Notes under the pieces: model-generated
What the model was told of the DNA's origin: nothing
Database searches by the model: none
Seen by the model: the letters and a program-made list of their open reading frames with translations, nothing else
Assembly: GCA_003162425.1 (NCBI GenBank)
Contig: PMOK01000164.1
Span: forward strand, 1 to 64,000
From: Bryobacterales bacterium
GTDB taxonomy: Bacteria > Acidobacteriota > Terriglobia > Bryobacterales > Bryobacteraceae
Length of the DNA stretch: 64,000 bases
Reading direction: 5' to 3'
Made by a program: the position numbers and the translations under genes
In this document: one piece after another, positions 46,279 through 56,227 of the stretch
How positions within the stretch are numbered: position 1 is the first letter of the stretch
Layout: every line of letters begins with the position of its first letter

Positions 46279-47664
46279 ATGCTACGACTGCTCATGGCAA
46301 GTTTTCTGACGGCGACTGTGTTGGCTGCGCATGGGCCCGTGTACGTCGTGCTCTGGTTCGACACGGAAGACTACATCGAACCGGCGGCGGATGATGCAGC
46401 CTTACGGATCGCGGCCGATCTCGATAAATTGGGCGTGCGTGCCACGTTCAAGGTGGTCGGCGAGAAGGCGCGCGTGCTGGAATCGCGTGGGCGGATAGAC
46501 GTGATCCGCGCACTGGGGCGCCACGACATTGGTTACCACTCAAATTTCCACAGCGTTCAGCCCACACCGGCGCTCTATCTGCGCGGCATGGGCTGGTTGG
46601 ATGGCGCGGCTGAATTCGAACGCCGTGAAAGGCCCGGCGTCGAAGATGTTCGCCGCATTTTCGGAATCACACCCAGCTGTTATGGCCAGCCGGGTAGTTC
46701 CTGGGCACCTCAAACATTCCGCGCGCTACTCCGCCTCGGAATTCCCGTATATCTGGACGAAGGGGAGCAGGTGGGAGTCGGCGAACAGCCGTTCTGGTTC
46801 GGCGGAATGCTGAACGTCTTTAACATGGGACGGTACCAGCTGCGGGCTTCACTCAACGATGAAAGCACGTTGCCGGAAGCACTTGAAAAATTCGACCATG
46901 CCGCCGAGGAGTTGGAAGCCAAAGGCGGCGGGGTCATCAGCATCTACTACCATCCGACCGAATTTGTCACCACTGCATTCTGGGACCTGAATTTCGCCAA
47001 GGGTGCAAATCCAGAACGGAACGAATGGAAGAAACCACCTCGGCGCACGGCGGAGGAGTCCGAACGGTGTTACCGTATTCTGACCCGTTATGTGGAACAT
47101 GCCAAGGCGCGTCCCAGCGTACGCTTCGTGACCGCACGCGAGTTGCCGCTGCTTTATGAGAGCCAGCTCGGGCGCGCCGGCGATCGAGCCTCCATTGCCA
47201 GGCATTTGGCCGAGCAGGAGACGTTTCTAGTAACAGATCACGGCGCGCTGTCGCCGGCGGAGATGCTCCAAATTCTTCTCGGAATGGAGCCGGCTGCTGT
47301 AGAGGGGCCTATTGCGCGCGGAGCCACCACATATCATTTTGGGGAAATCTCCCGGCCTGCATTCGAGCGTGCCAAGGCCGACGCTTCGGGATTCATTCGC
47401 ACGAACCGGCGTTTACCGGCAGAGGTCTGGATCGGATCCCAGAAGCTCTCCCTCGCCGATTTCGCAGCCACGCTGGCGGACGATGACGGCAGCGCGAAGG
47501 GTATCGCAGTCCGCAAAGGCAATCTGGAGATGGAGAAATATGTGGCAACGGATGCGCGGCGCAGCTTCGAATGGCCGATCCATCCCGAAGGATTCAGTGC
47601 GCCGGAATTACTGGAACTAGCTCGCCTGCAAGCATGGACGCTTAAACCCGCAAGGTTGAAATAG
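46279..47664 (+). CDS. Exported polysaccharide deacetylase-like protein (461 aa)
   Basis: After a short signal (LLMASFLTATVLAAH) comes a NodB-type barrel: the catalytic Asp pair in VLWFDTEDYIEP, the metal His pair in HDIGYHSNFHS, PSCYGQPGSSWAP and SIYYHPTEF. It is normally expected to remove N-acetyl or similar groups from a polysaccharide in the periplasm. The remaining 200 residues hold no familiar domain and may be a second structural unit. Its upstream DNA is decayed sequence, and it is transcribed alone toward the MMPL gene. Exact substrate unknown. Confidence 0.75.
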   Translation: MLRLLMASFLTATVLAAHGPVYVVLWFDTEDYIEPAADDAALRIAADLDKLGVRATFKVVGEKARVLESRGRIDVIRALGRHDIGYHSNFHSVQPTPALYLRGMGWLDGAAEFERRERPGVEDVRRIFGITPSCYGQPGSSWAPQTFRALLRLGIPVYLDEGEQVGVGEQPFWFGGMLNVFNMGRYQLRASLNDESTLPEALEKFDHAAEELEAKGGGVISIYYHPTEFVTTAFWDLNFAKGANPERNEWKKPPRRTAEESERCYRILTRYVEHAKARPSVRFVTARELPLLYESQLGRAGDRASIARHLAEQETFLVTDHGALSPAEMLQILLGMEPAAVEGPIARGATTYHFGEISRPAFERAKADASGFIRTNRRLPAEVWIGSQKLSLADFAATLADDDGSAKGIAVRKGNLEMEKYVATDARRSFEWPIHPEGFSAPELLELARLQAWTLKPARLK

Positions 47665-47814
47665 GGAAAGGTGTAGCGACGAAGCGATCTGGGTGCAATC
47701 TCCCAGCCCTGCTTTACGCAGTATTCACAAGGCGATCGCCTGCCACTTAGCGGACTTCCATGTTGGCCGCCCAAAACGGCGGGGAATGCTTTGAACTGCG
47801 CGCGTCGATATGCA

Positions 47815-50052
47815 TCATTCGCCGCTCGCTGGCGTCGGTGAGCTGCGTACCGTGGCGAGCCCCCCAGGCCACCAGTTCCAATCGCCTGCAATACGAAGAA
47901 GCGCTGGACCGATCACAATGCGAACCAGTGTCGCGTCAATAAACACGGCTACCGCCAGCGTAAATCCGATCATCTTAACCACCAGGAAGGTTCCGAACGT
48001 GAACGCTGCGAATACCACAATCATAATCGCGGCGGCGCTCGTAATCAGGCCTGCGGTTCTGGCTAGCCCCTCCGGGATCGCATCCATTTCGCTCAGACCG
48101 CTCCTCCTCGCTTCGAGGACTCGGGCGACCAAAAACACTTCATAATCCATGCTCAGTCCGAAGACGATGGCAAAGGCGACGATAGGCACTAGGGGGAACA
48201 CGCTGCCAGTTGCCGCACGAACTCCCAGCAAGCTACTTCCGTATCCATCCTGAAAGACAAGAACCAATGCTCCGAAGGAGGCTGCAACCGAGAGCAAGTT
48301 GAGAGCGATGGCCTTCACCGCGGCGAAAAGCGATCGGAACCCGGCCAGGAGCGCCACTAGCGTCCCCACCACCACCAGCGCCATTACCGAAGCAAACCGG
48401 TCGAGGACAATAGTCTGATAATCGGCATTGAGTGCCGGGATGCCTCCAATGCGTAGCGTGGCGCCGGGTATTCCCGTGAGAGCCGGCGCGCCGGTCTTCC
48501 GCAGCTCACGCACCCAGTTGACCTGACCGTTCAGGGAAACGGAAGCCTTGGGTAACACCTCAAGCAACGCTGCACGTCCATCGCGACTCAGGAACGTTCG
48601 ACGCGTTTCACGCGAGAGGTTGCCGAGGGAAGACCGGTTGCTCTCCGCCAGCGTCGTGATAGAGATCACGCGGTCGGAACGAGGGTCGCCCGCGAGCCGC
48701 TTGCTGAGACGATCGAGCGTATTCCACCCCGAGTCCGTTTCCGCAATGGAATCCGTTGGAAGTTCGAGAATCACGCGCAACGATTGAACAATGCCGGCAC
48801 GATCCATTTTTTCCAGCGTGTGAAGCGCGTGAACCGATTCCGCCGCCGGCGGCAGCCAATCCCCCCTGGGGACATTGGTGTTGAGCCGCGCGGCCTGCGA
48901 GGCGAGCAGCAGCAAGGGTGTGCCCGCCAGGATGATCGCAAGCCAGGGATGGGCGACAATCACCTTCCCCCACTGCCTCCAGCGGTTTCCCGTGCGTGCA
49001 GCCCGATCCGCATCCAACTTCGCGGTAAAGGGCAACCGGCCGGCGTTAATCCGCGGACCGAGAACTGCCAGCACTGCCGGAACCAGGGTATTTGTGAGCA
49101 ACACACTCATTCCCGCCACCAGGAATCCCGCCACACCGATGGAACGGACTTCGCTGATGGGAACCGTCAACAGGGCTAGAAATCCGATGCCTACCGTCGA
49201 GGCTGAAATCAGGAGTGTCGGACCCGCCTGACGTGCCGCCATGACTGAGGCTTTGGGTCCGTTGTGCCCGGCGGAAATGGCTTCGCGGAAGCGGCTGACC
49301 ATGAGAAGCGCGTAGTCGATTCCCAAGCCTAGCCCAAGCATGGTGGCCAAATTCTGAACCAGAATGGACAAGTGCCAACGCAGGGCCAGGAACCCTGCAA
49401 TCGCGAGTGTGGTCGCGATTGCAAGCTGGCCAACGGCTAATGGAATCAGGGCCGCCACCACGCTTCCGAAAGCCAACAGGAGAAGCGCGAGTGTCGCAGG
49501 AATCACCAGACTTTCGCCGTGCCGCACATCAGCGGCGCTGGCTTTCCGAATGTCGAAGTTGAGTGGCGTCTCGCCCGTCAGTTCGATCTTCACCGCCGGA
49601 TAACGGCCCCGCAATTGATTTTGAAGAGCGTTCGCCCGCGCGTGAAGCATGGGGACCAACGACTCGACGGGACCCTCGGTGGACGCAAGTCCCACTAGAA
49701 CAAAGGTTCCTCCTCCCTTGCCCAGGAAAACCGGATCGCGCAAATCGAGACGGGAAACCACTCCGGACACGCCGGGTTCCGCCCTCAGTCCCTCCACAAT
49801 TGTTGCCAACGCCTGCTCGCCCTCCTGGGAATCCGCTGGTGGCAGTCCCTGAATCACCAGGACCACGCGGTCAACGAACGGCGACCGAAAACGAGTGGCC
49901 AATTCTTCGGTGACAATATGCGCTTCGCTACCTTCGACGCGGGTTGCAGTCTCCAGATGACGCTCAGCGTGAAAAGAAAATGGAAGAAGGGTAAGGACGG
50001 CGGCAAGGACTATCCCGGCCAGCCAGAAATGGCGCCAATGCACGAGATTCAT
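47815..50052 (-). CDS. MMPL/RND-family exporter
   Basis: A large membrane protein (746 residues) with two similar halves: a periplasmic loop between helix 1 (FWLAGIVLAAVLTLLPF) and helix 2, then five or so helices (LAIATTLAIAGFLALRW, LGLGIDYALLMVSRFREAI), repeated in the second half with FGLSMDYEVFLVARVLEARR. The GLGIDYALLMVSR and GLSMDYEVFLVAR motifs are the proton-relay Asp-containing elements of MMPL/hopanoid-type transporters. It probably moves lipids or amphiphiles to the outer layer. ATG 50052 is preferred to the TTG 50100; GGAGG lies 18 bases upstream, which is far. Divergent from the next gene. Confidence 0.8.
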   Translation of the reverse strand: MNLVHWRHFWLAGIVLAAVLTLLPFSFHAERHLETATRVEGSEAHIVTEELATRFRSPFVDRVVLVIQGLPPADSQEGEQALATIVEGLRAEPGVSGVVSRLDLRDPVFLGKGGGTFVLVGLASTEGPVESLVPMLHARANALQNQLRGRYPAVKIELTGETPLNFDIRKASAADVRHGESLVIPATLALLLLAFGSVVAALIPLAVGQLAIATTLAIAGFLALRWHLSILVQNLATMLGLGLGIDYALLMVSRFREAISAGHNGPKASVMAARQAGPTLLISASTVGIGFLALLTVPISEVRSIGVAGFLVAGMSVLLTNTLVPAVLAVLGPRINAGRLPFTAKLDADRAARTGNRWRQWGKVIVAHPWLAIILAGTPLLLLASQAARLNTNVPRGDWLPPAAESVHALHTLEKMDRAGIVQSLRVILELPTDSIAETDSGWNTLDRLSKRLAGDPRSDRVISITTLAESNRSSLGNLSRETRRTFLSRDGRAALLEVLPKASVSLNGQVNWVRELRKTGAPALTGIPGATLRIGGIPALNADYQTIVLDRFASVMALVVVGTLVALLAGFRSLFAAVKAIALNLLSVAASFGALVLVFQDGYGSSLLGVRAATGSVFPLVPIVAFAIVFGLSMDYEVFLVARVLEARRSGLSEMDAIPEGLARTAGLITSAAAIMIVVFAAFTFGTFLVVKMIGFTLAVAVFIDATLVRIVIGPALLRIAGDWNWWPGGLATVRSSPTPASGE

Positions 50053-50099
50053 GATCGCATGATCGCCAGTCCTCCGGCGTGATCTGCGAAGATTGGTCA

Positions 50100-50879
50100 A
50101 TGCGCAAATTCGCGTTTCTCGTGCTACTTGCCACCACTCAACTTTCGGCCGCTGACCCTCGCATTGGCTCCTGGACGCTCGTCTCCGCGCAGTCCACCGT
50201 GGATCCGCCCAACAAAATCTCCATTAAATCTGTACACCATGAAGTGCACGTAGTAATCTCGGGCGACACCCACGTGGATTTCACGGCGAAGTTGGACGGA
50301 CACGAAGCGTCCGTACAAGGCAATCCAGGGTTTAATCAAATCGAGGTGCGCAAGATCGATAAGCGCCAAGTCGAGATCAAAGAGAAAAAGGACGGAGCAC
50401 TGGTGGCGACGATTCGTGACAAACTTTCGAGTGATGGTAACGAACTAACCAGCACGAATACACAGACCGGCCGTGCCAACCGGATCACCGTGTGGACGCG
50501 CAGCGGAGGCACGAAAGCCGCCAATGACCTATTCGCCGGTGAATGGACCGAGGATCTCAGCAAGACTCGTCTACGGCAAGGATTGGTGCTCAAGATCGAG
50601 GCGGACGGAAACGAAGGGGTCCGTTTCTCGGGTGATTTCAGCTACACGGCCCGTTTTGACGGCAAGGAATACAATCTGAAAAACTCCAACAACGATACCG
50701 TGTCGCTCCAACTTGTCGACGCTCACACTGTGGATGCGATTTACCGGCGAGACGATAAAGTTGCTCAAAAGGATCGGTGGGTGGTTTCCGCCGATGGACA
50801 ACAGATGACACTAACCACGACAGGCACGTTGGAAACTGGTCAGCAGGTGAAGGAGACATTAGTATTTCGGAAGCAGTAA
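50100..50879 (+). CDS. Exported hypothetical protein (259 aa)
   Basis: Signal peptide (FAFLVLLATTQLSAAD) followed by two beta-rich halves, each with a motif like WTLVSAQSTVDPPNKISI or WTEDLSKTRLRQGLVLKIE then FTAKLDGHE or YTARFDGKEY. The repeat suggests two lipocalin- or similar-fold domains, which could hold a hydrophobic or amphiphilic ligand. It lies head-to-head with the MMPL exporter, with 47 bases between starts, so the two may share control and substrate. I do not recognise the family. Confidence 0.7.
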   Translation: MRKFAFLVLLATTQLSAADPRIGSWTLVSAQSTVDPPNKISIKSVHHEVHVVISGDTHVDFTAKLDGHEASVQGNPGFNQIEVRKIDKRQVEIKEKKDGALVATIRDKLSSDGNELTSTNTQTGRANRITVWTRSGGTKAANDLFAGEWTEDLSKTRLRQGLVLKIEADGNEGVRFSGDFSYTARFDGKEYNLKNSNNDTVSLQLVDAHTVDAIYRRDDKVAQKDRWVVSADGQQMTLTTTGTLETGQQVKETLVFRKQ

Positions 50880-51160
50880 CGGTCTACTCGGTCTCTTGAA
50901 CCTAGGTTGGGTATGGTGCACTGGCCACCGTCCGGCGCTCAAGAAATACGTGCGGTTTGACGATCGCCGGCCGCGGCCAGCCACGCAGAATCCAGGGAGA
51001 TCGACTTTTCGGTAGTGCGTCAGCTTGAAAGCCGGGCCGTTCCGAAGGGCCTGGAACCGCGCCGGTGGTTTGGCGCGTTTTACAACCGGGTGCTCAATTA
51101 ACGGCCGTAAGCCGACTTCGGAGTACCAATTCTCTCTTCCGTGCTGCAGGTTATTCCAGA
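50880..51160. other. Gap with a short coding-like tail
   Basis: Between convergent genes. A frame ending VVRQLESRAVPKGLEPRRWF with a stop at about 51102 looks like a former C-terminus of a protein, but nothing upstream continues it. No terminator recognised. Confidence 0.3.
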
Positions 51161-51940
51161 TCAGCGGCGTCGTGTAGCAAATACGCTGAATATCGTCGTG
51201 CCCTTGAGTTGTGGATCCTGCTCGGCGATGATTTCAAAACCGTGCTTCGCCAGCATGTCATGAACCTCATCAAGAGCGCCCTGCTCATCGTGCACTTCCA
51301 CAACAACTTGCCGGATCCGGCCCCAGTGCTCTGCGCGGATGCCCGCCAGCACTTCTCGCTCACTCCTCTCGACATCCACTTTCAACAGGTCGATACGGGC
51401 CACGCCTTCTTCATCCACGATTTCAGAAAGGGTTCGCAGGCTGCAGGGAAACGTCACTTTCTTGAACTTGGAGCCGAGAAACAGCTCGGCATGGCGCGGC
51501 GCGAAGCCGGAGTTGACTAGGAACGTCTTGGTGGCAGCGCGATCTTGTTCCAAATCGGCGTGGAATCCCGACATCACGGAGTTGTTGGGATAAAAAGTAA
51601 ATTCCGCGGTACCAGGCTCGCGAGACAATCCGCACTGGAAGGTGCGGGTATCGGCACCTTGGACCGGCCCATGGAGGTCGATATTGGCTTTCAGACACTC
51701 GAAGGCCGCAGGGCTGGGCTCGAACGCGAAGAGGCGGACATTGCGACGCTCCTTCGAAAAGAAAATGGAAGCCATCCCGATATTGGCGCCGACATCGAAC
51801 ACGCAATCTCCGTCGCGCAGCTCAATGCCGTGCCGCAAGTAGCAGCGCGCGCCGAACACTTCGCCGTGGACGAAACGCGTCTCATCCGCGTTTAACGAAA
51901 ATACTTCCAGGCCATCGGGAAGAGTGAGGCGGCGCAGCAT
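51161..51940 (-). CDS. FkbM-family SAM methyltransferase
   Basis: Rossmann-type MTase of 259 residues: FDVGANIGMASIFFSKE (SAM site), LFAFEPSPAAFECLKANI, IDLLKVDVERSEREVLAGI and the C-terminal VVVEVHDEQGALD. FkbM enzymes methylate hydroxyl groups of sugars, polyketides or amino-acid derivatives. It is the last gene of a five-gene operon, 6 bases after the adenylation gene, so it probably caps or modifies the group that the operon attaches. No signal peptide. Confidence 0.85.
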   Translation of the reverse strand: MLRRLTLPDGLEVFSLNADETRFVHGEVFGARCYLRHGIELRDGDCVFDVGANIGMASIFFSKERRNVRLFAFEPSPAAFECLKANIDLHGPVQGADTRTFQCGLSREPGTAEFTFYPNNSVMSGFHADLEQDRAATKTFLVNSGFAPRHAELFLGSKFKKVTFPCSLRTLSEIVDEEGVARIDLLKVDVERSEREVLAGIRAEHWGRIRQVVVEVHDEQGALDEVHDMLAKHGFEIIAEQDPQLKGTTIFSVFATRRR

Positions 51941-51946
51941 AACGGA

Positions 51947-53506
51947 TTATGGAACGGCTACCGGCGGCAGCTCTGAGGAGCTTGGCTCGGCGTCCGACGC
52001 CATTTCGAGCAATGCCCGGAGCGACGCGCGATCGATTTTCCCTTGCTCGGTGAGCGGGATTCGTTCGAGGCAGCGCACCTGTTGCGGCACCATGTAGCGC
52101 GGGACCCGGAGCGCCATTTTGTCGCGGATCTCCTGGGCGGAGAGGCCTTCGGCGCAGTGAAAAGCCGCGATTCCCCGAGCAGAGCCATGATCCACGGGCC
52201 AGGCGACGGCTGCCACGGCGTCCGTGTTGCAGATCATTGCTAGTTGCGATTCCACTTCGCCAAGTTCGATGCGGTGGCCCAGCACCTTGACCTGGTTGTC
52301 GATTCGGCCCAGGTGATGCAGGCTTCCCACCTCGTCAACAACCACCAGGTCGCCGGTGCGATACCAGACCTTGCCGTCGATGGCGGGGAAACGCGCGGCC
52401 GTGCGTTCCGCGTCATGGAAGTAGCCCGACGCCACTTGCGGTCCCGCCAGCGCAAGCTCGCCTTCCTGGCCGGGCGGCAGCGACTTCGAATCTTTATCGA
52501 ACACCGCAGCTTCGAAACCTGGCAAAGGTTTGCCGACCGCCACGAGACCCAGCTTGGGCGTGACGTTGGGCGGATCCGACAGCCGTTCCAGAGTACTGAA
52601 GCAGCAACATTCGGTATGGCCGAGAATATTATCCACGACGCTGTTCGGAGCCGCTTGCTGCCAAGCGAGCGCCGAGCGTAGCGGGAGCGGCTCGCCTGAA
52701 AAAATGGTGTAGCGCAAGGAAGGAAAAGCACCCGGCTGAAGCAGCTTCATGCGCTCGAGGAAGACGGCGGTGGAGGGCACGGAAGTCCACATGGTGAGTT
52801 GCTTTTCCTGAATGAACCTGGCGGGCGCCATCAGTTGACGGGCCGGTACCGGGTGGAGCGACGCTCCGGCGTTCCAGCACGTGAACATGTCATGTATGGA
52901 GCCGTCGAAACTCAAGTTGTAGGCTTTCGAAAAACGATCGTGCGGGCCGAATCCGTAGACTTCCTGCATCCCTTTGACGAGCGAATGGATGGCTCGAAGG
53001 GGAACCACAACTCCCTTGGGCACGCCGGTGCTGCCGGAAGTGAAGATCATGTAGGCGCGATCCTCGGCTGCCATCTGGCGTGGACGGTCCTCGGGATCGT
53101 GCGCGGGGAGATCGTCGAAACTACGCAGCACCAGTGCCGGCGCGGCTTCGAGGGCGCGGCCTGTCAGGGCCTTCCTTCCGCCCGCATCGGTGATCAACGC
53201 GACTGGCTGGATGATCTCGAGCAGCGTGGCGATGCGGTCTTCCGGGAGCTTGGGGTTAATCGGGACATAGGCGTCACCGGACCAGCCGGTTCCGAGCACG
53301 CCAACGTAGGCTTCCACGCTGCGCGATGCAAGAATCGCCACGAACCCTCGGGGCCGGGCTGGATCCCGATTGAGCCATGCCGCGGTTCGCTGCGCCAGGA
53401 CCGCCAGTTCGGAGTAAGAGACATTCTGGTCGCCAACCGATAGCGCGAGTCTGGTGCCAGCACACTGTGCGTGGCGGAACATCGGCTCACTGAAATTGAA
53501 GTTCAT
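51947..53506 (-). CDS. Stand-alone amino-acid adenylation enzyme (DltA-like)
   Basis: ANL-superfamily adenylation domain of about 519 residues with TFTSGSTGVPKG-type core A3 (YMIFTSGSTGVPKGVVVPL), NLSFDGSIHDMFTCW, the A5 region NILGHTECCCFSTLE, YRTGDLVVV, RIDNQVKVLGHRIELGEVES and the late Lys in PLTEQGKIDRASL. It would activate an amino acid or related acid as AMP ester and load the small carrier protein encoded in the same operon. No condensation or carrier domain is fused. In A5 a His takes the usual place of Gly-Pro (GHTE for GPTE). ATG 53506 shares one base with the stop of the fusion gene before it (TGATG). Confidence 0.8.
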   Translation of the reverse strand: MNFNFSEPMFRHAQCAGTRLALSVGDQNVSYSELAVLAQRTAAWLNRDPARPRGFVAILASRSVEAYVGVLGTGWSGDAYVPINPKLPEDRIATLLEIIQPVALITDAGGRKALTGRALEAAPALVLRSFDDLPAHDPEDRPRQMAAEDRAYMIFTSGSTGVPKGVVVPLRAIHSLVKGMQEVYGFGPHDRFSKAYNLSFDGSIHDMFTCWNAGASLHPVPARQLMAPARFIQEKQLTMWTSVPSTAVFLERMKLLQPGAFPSLRYTIFSGEPLPLRSALAWQQAAPNSVVDNILGHTECCCFSTLERLSDPPNVTPKLGLVAVGKPLPGFEAAVFDKDSKSLPPGQEGELALAGPQVASGYFHDAERTAARFPAIDGKVWYRTGDLVVVDEVGSLHHLGRIDNQVKVLGHRIELGEVESQLAMICNTDAVAAVAWPVDHGSARGIAAFHCAEGLSAQEIRDKMALRVPRYMVPQQVRCLERIPLTEQGKIDRASLRALLEMASDAEPSSSELPPVAVP

Positions 53507-55944
53507 CACTTGATCTTTCCTTGCCTTTCCCACTGCTTCAGGAATTCGACGTTGTATTTGGCCCAGTCGCGTTCCGAAGAAGAGTATTTCGGAGTGGCGT
53601 ACTCGATGTGCCGGTTTTGATCCGTGTTGATCACAGGCCGCAGCTCCCGAATCATGCGGTCTACCGCTTGCTCGCTCAGCAACCGGCCTTGCAAAATCCG
53701 ATCCATCAGACCTTGAGCCTCCTCGAACGCTAAGCCGCCGTGCCGGCTGAGCATCGACGCCAGAAGCTCTCGCTGGGTAGCCTGCGGATCCAACGGATGA
53801 TTGGCGGCCAACACCATCCCGGCCCCATCGTAACCCCAGTAAGAAACATACGGAAACACCGACCGAACGCTGGCGATGGCGCTCGCGATCTCTTCCGGAC
53901 CGATCCGGTGCAACTGCACCCACTGTTGGAGCACACCATCCTCGGCGAGATGCCGCCGGGCGAGCTGATAGAATTCCTGTGAGTACAGGTTGGTCGCGCC
54001 TGAAAACCAGATCGTCGTCAGTCCGATAGTGATCAGATCGTAGGGCGCATCTCTGCTAGTCAGCAACAGATTGCGGCCGTCTTCGAGCGCGCAATGCACC
54101 GTCGGATCGTCGAGCACACCATGATTGGTGTGGCGAAATTCCGCATTCACGGCCCGAACGATTCCCGGCGAGAGTTCCGCGATATCGAGCCGTTCAAATC
54201 CCAATTGCTTCAGAACCGTTGCACCGTGACCTGTCCCGAGGCCGATCAAGAGAGCCTTGTTGAAATGTCTCGTGAAAAGTGAGGGCAACACCGCAGTCCC
54301 CACCTGCTGCGCTTGGACCATCCCTGTCTGGTCGTCGTTGCCCTGAAGCTTGCCGTTGGTAAACAAATTTATGCTGGATTTTTCGAACGATGCGCCGGAA
54401 TCGGTGCGCCTCACCTTCACGGTCGTGAAGCCCCCTTGAATGCTTTCGTCCCGAAAGACCAGTGTGTCGCTGAACGGCGGCGCAGGATTGTTTGTAGACG
54501 GGGCGGCCCACGCCGCCGTATTCTCTCCAAAGTACATCGACGCCCCAGAAGTGAGGTAGAACCAGTTCCACGTGACAGCGGCCGCGCCCCATACCAACAT
54601 GCCGGCCAGCACCGCGGTAACCAGGCGGGGCCTGAATCCATGCTTGGGTTCCCGAAGATCAAAAAAGAGCCATAGCCCTCCCAGAATAAGCGTGATCACC
54701 TTCAGCGACAATTCCGAGCCGAGCCGGTTTATTAAAACGAACGTCGAAAGCAGCGCTCCGGCCAGGCACCCGATCGAGTTCGCCGCACTCAAATAACCGG
54801 CGAACCACGCGTTTTCTTCGCCATTGATCTGCGGGCTCTTGAGCAGAGTTGGATAAATCAGACCCAGCGAGCAAGCGGACGGAACGATCAAAACGCAGGC
54901 GACCAGCAATCGGAAAAGCTCGCGCGTGTAGAAGCCGGCGGAGACCCACGCCGGAGCGATTGCGAAAAGCGCCGGAGCGAGCGGCCATGCCGAAAGCTGG
55001 ATCAACAACGCGAACGCGCACAACAGAAACACTTTGGCCGGCCGTATGCCTTTCGACCGGTTCGCTATCCAGGAGCCGGCCCACAGTCCGATAAGCACGC
55101 TCGTCAGCATCCACGAAAAGGCGTAGATACTGCCTCCCACCACAGCGCCGACCAAGTGGATCCAGATAATTTCAAGCGCGAAAAAGACGCAGCCGGACAA
55201 GAAGGACGCGACGAGCAAATAGGAACCTTCCGGCTGCCATTTCGCGCCGCTGGCCCCGGCGGAGGATCTCAGCCGAACGGGGCAGGCTGCGCCGCCGCGA
55301 ACTTGGACGAAGACAGCAACCACGGTGCAGATCGCGAGGCACAGCCACATCGCGCCGCGCAGCCCGATTGCCGGAAGTAACAGAAAAGGCGCCGCGAGCG
55401 AGGCCATGACGGCGCCTGCGAGATTAGCCGAGTAGGCGAGGGACCAGCGCTTGGGAGCGTTCACATCCGCATCGTCCAACGCCTGCGCAAGCAAGGGAAA
55501 CGACGCTCCCATCAGCCCTGCGATCGGCAACACCAGAATGCAGCCGGACACGAATCGGACCAGGTATTTGCCAAATTCGCCGGTGATTAAGTTTTGCAGT
55601 GGTGCAAGCAACGCCATGGCAGTAGGAAATGCAAAAGAAAACGCAACACACGCGCACCCGGTCCCGAGTTCGATTCCCGCGTAGGCGCGCAGAGGATTTC
55701 GCACCAGTCCGCGCTTCAGCAGGCGGCCTGCGGCCAGTCCTCCCACCGCGAAGCCCAGGAAATAGGTGAAGATGATGACCGCGGATGCCGACGCCGTCGC
55801 TCCTACCAGCAGCGTCACGTACTTCTCGAGCGCTTGTTCCGCGATCAGACCGCTGAACCCGGTCATCCCGTAGAGCACGAGAAGGGAAGTGACTCGCGAT
55901 TCGATTTTTGGCGAACGTCCCGGAGCTCTGGTGTCCAGCAACAT
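53506..55944 (-). CDS. Membrane-fused spermidine synthase-like protein (812 aa)
   Basis: The first half has about twelve hydrophobic helices (LVLYGMTGFSGLIAEQALE, VIIFTYFLGFAVGGLAAGRL, LPIAGLMGASFPLLAQALD). The second half, from about 500, is a spermidine synthase-type fold: GLGTGHGATVLKQLGFERLD, IAELSPGIVRAVNAEF, ALEDGRNLLLT and DLITIGLTTIW. Such fusions are called spermidine synthases in databases, but their real reaction is often unknown; an aminopropyl or other SAM-derived transfer at the membrane is possible. Position between carrier protein (7 bases) and adenylation gene (1-base overlap) ties it to the acyl/aminoacyl transfer operon. Confidence 0.8.
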   Translation of the reverse strand: MLLDTRAPGRSPKIESRVTSLLVLYGMTGFSGLIAEQALEKYVTLLVGATASASAVIIFTYFLGFAVGGLAAGRLLKRGLVRNPLRAYAGIELGTGCACVAFSFAFPTAMALLAPLQNLITGEFGKYLVRFVSGCILVLPIAGLMGASFPLLAQALDDADVNAPKRWSLAYSANLAGAVMASLAAPFLLLPAIGLRGAMWLCLAICTVVAVFVQVRGGAACPVRLRSSAGASGAKWQPEGSYLLVASFLSGCVFFALEIIWIHLVGAVVGGSIYAFSWMLTSVLIGLWAGSWIANRSKGIRPAKVFLLCAFALLIQLSAWPLAPALFAIAPAWVSAGFYTRELFRLLVACVLIVPSACSLGLIYPTLLKSPQINGEENAWFAGYLSAANSIGCLAGALLSTFVLINRLGSELSLKVITLILGGLWLFFDLREPKHGFRPRLVTAVLAGMLVWGAAAVTWNWFYLTSGASMYFGENTAAWAAPSTNNPAPPFSDTLVFRDESIQGGFTTVKVRRTDSGASFEKSSINLFTNGKLQGNDDQTGMVQAQQVGTAVLPSLFTRHFNKALLIGLGTGHGATVLKQLGFERLDIAELSPGIVRAVNAEFRHTNHGVLDDPTVHCALEDGRNLLLTSRDAPYDLITIGLTTIWFSGATNLYSQEFYQLARRHLAEDGVLQQWVQLHRIGPEEIASAIASVRSVFPYVSYWGYDGAGMVLAANHPLDPQATQRELLASMLSRHGGLAFEEAQGLMDRILQGRLLSEQAVDRMIRELRPVINTDQNRHIEYATPKYSSSERDWAKYNVEFLKQWERQGKIK

Positions 55945-55951
55945 CTGTTTC

Positions 55952-56218
55952 CTACGCCTGCGGAGTTCCGGCGGCGGGCGCCCGGAGTTCGATCAGCGCC
56001 AGGATTCTGGCGATCGAATCGAAGTCCTCCTGATCGAACTCCTGCTCGGCGAAATCAATGCTGTAGTTGCTTTCAAGGAACACGACGATTTGAAGGATGT
56101 CAACCGAATCGAGCCTTCCCGACAACACGAGCGAATCGGCGTCGCCTAAGGGCTCCCGATCGCCCTTGTCGGCGAGGAGCCGTTGGATGTGCGCGCGTAA
56201 TTCATTTCGAGTATTCAT
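55952..56218 (-). CDS. Acyl/aminoacyl carrier protein
   Basis: An 88-residue four-helix carrier with the phosphopantetheine Ser S38 in GRLDSVDILQIVVFLE. Acidic second half (FDQEDFDSIARIL). It is of the DltC/ACP kind: it carries a thioester-bound group from the adenylation enzyme to an acyltransferase. It is 9 bases after the MBOAT gene and 7 bases before the fusion gene. The rest of the operon gives no other carrier, so this is the expected partner of both. Confidence 0.85.
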   Translation of the reverse strand: MNTRNELRAHIQRLLADKGDREPLGDADSLVLSGRLDSVDILQIVVFLESNYSIDFAEQEFDQEDFDSIARILALIELRAPAAGTPQA

Positions 56219-56227
56219 GGGGTCGCC

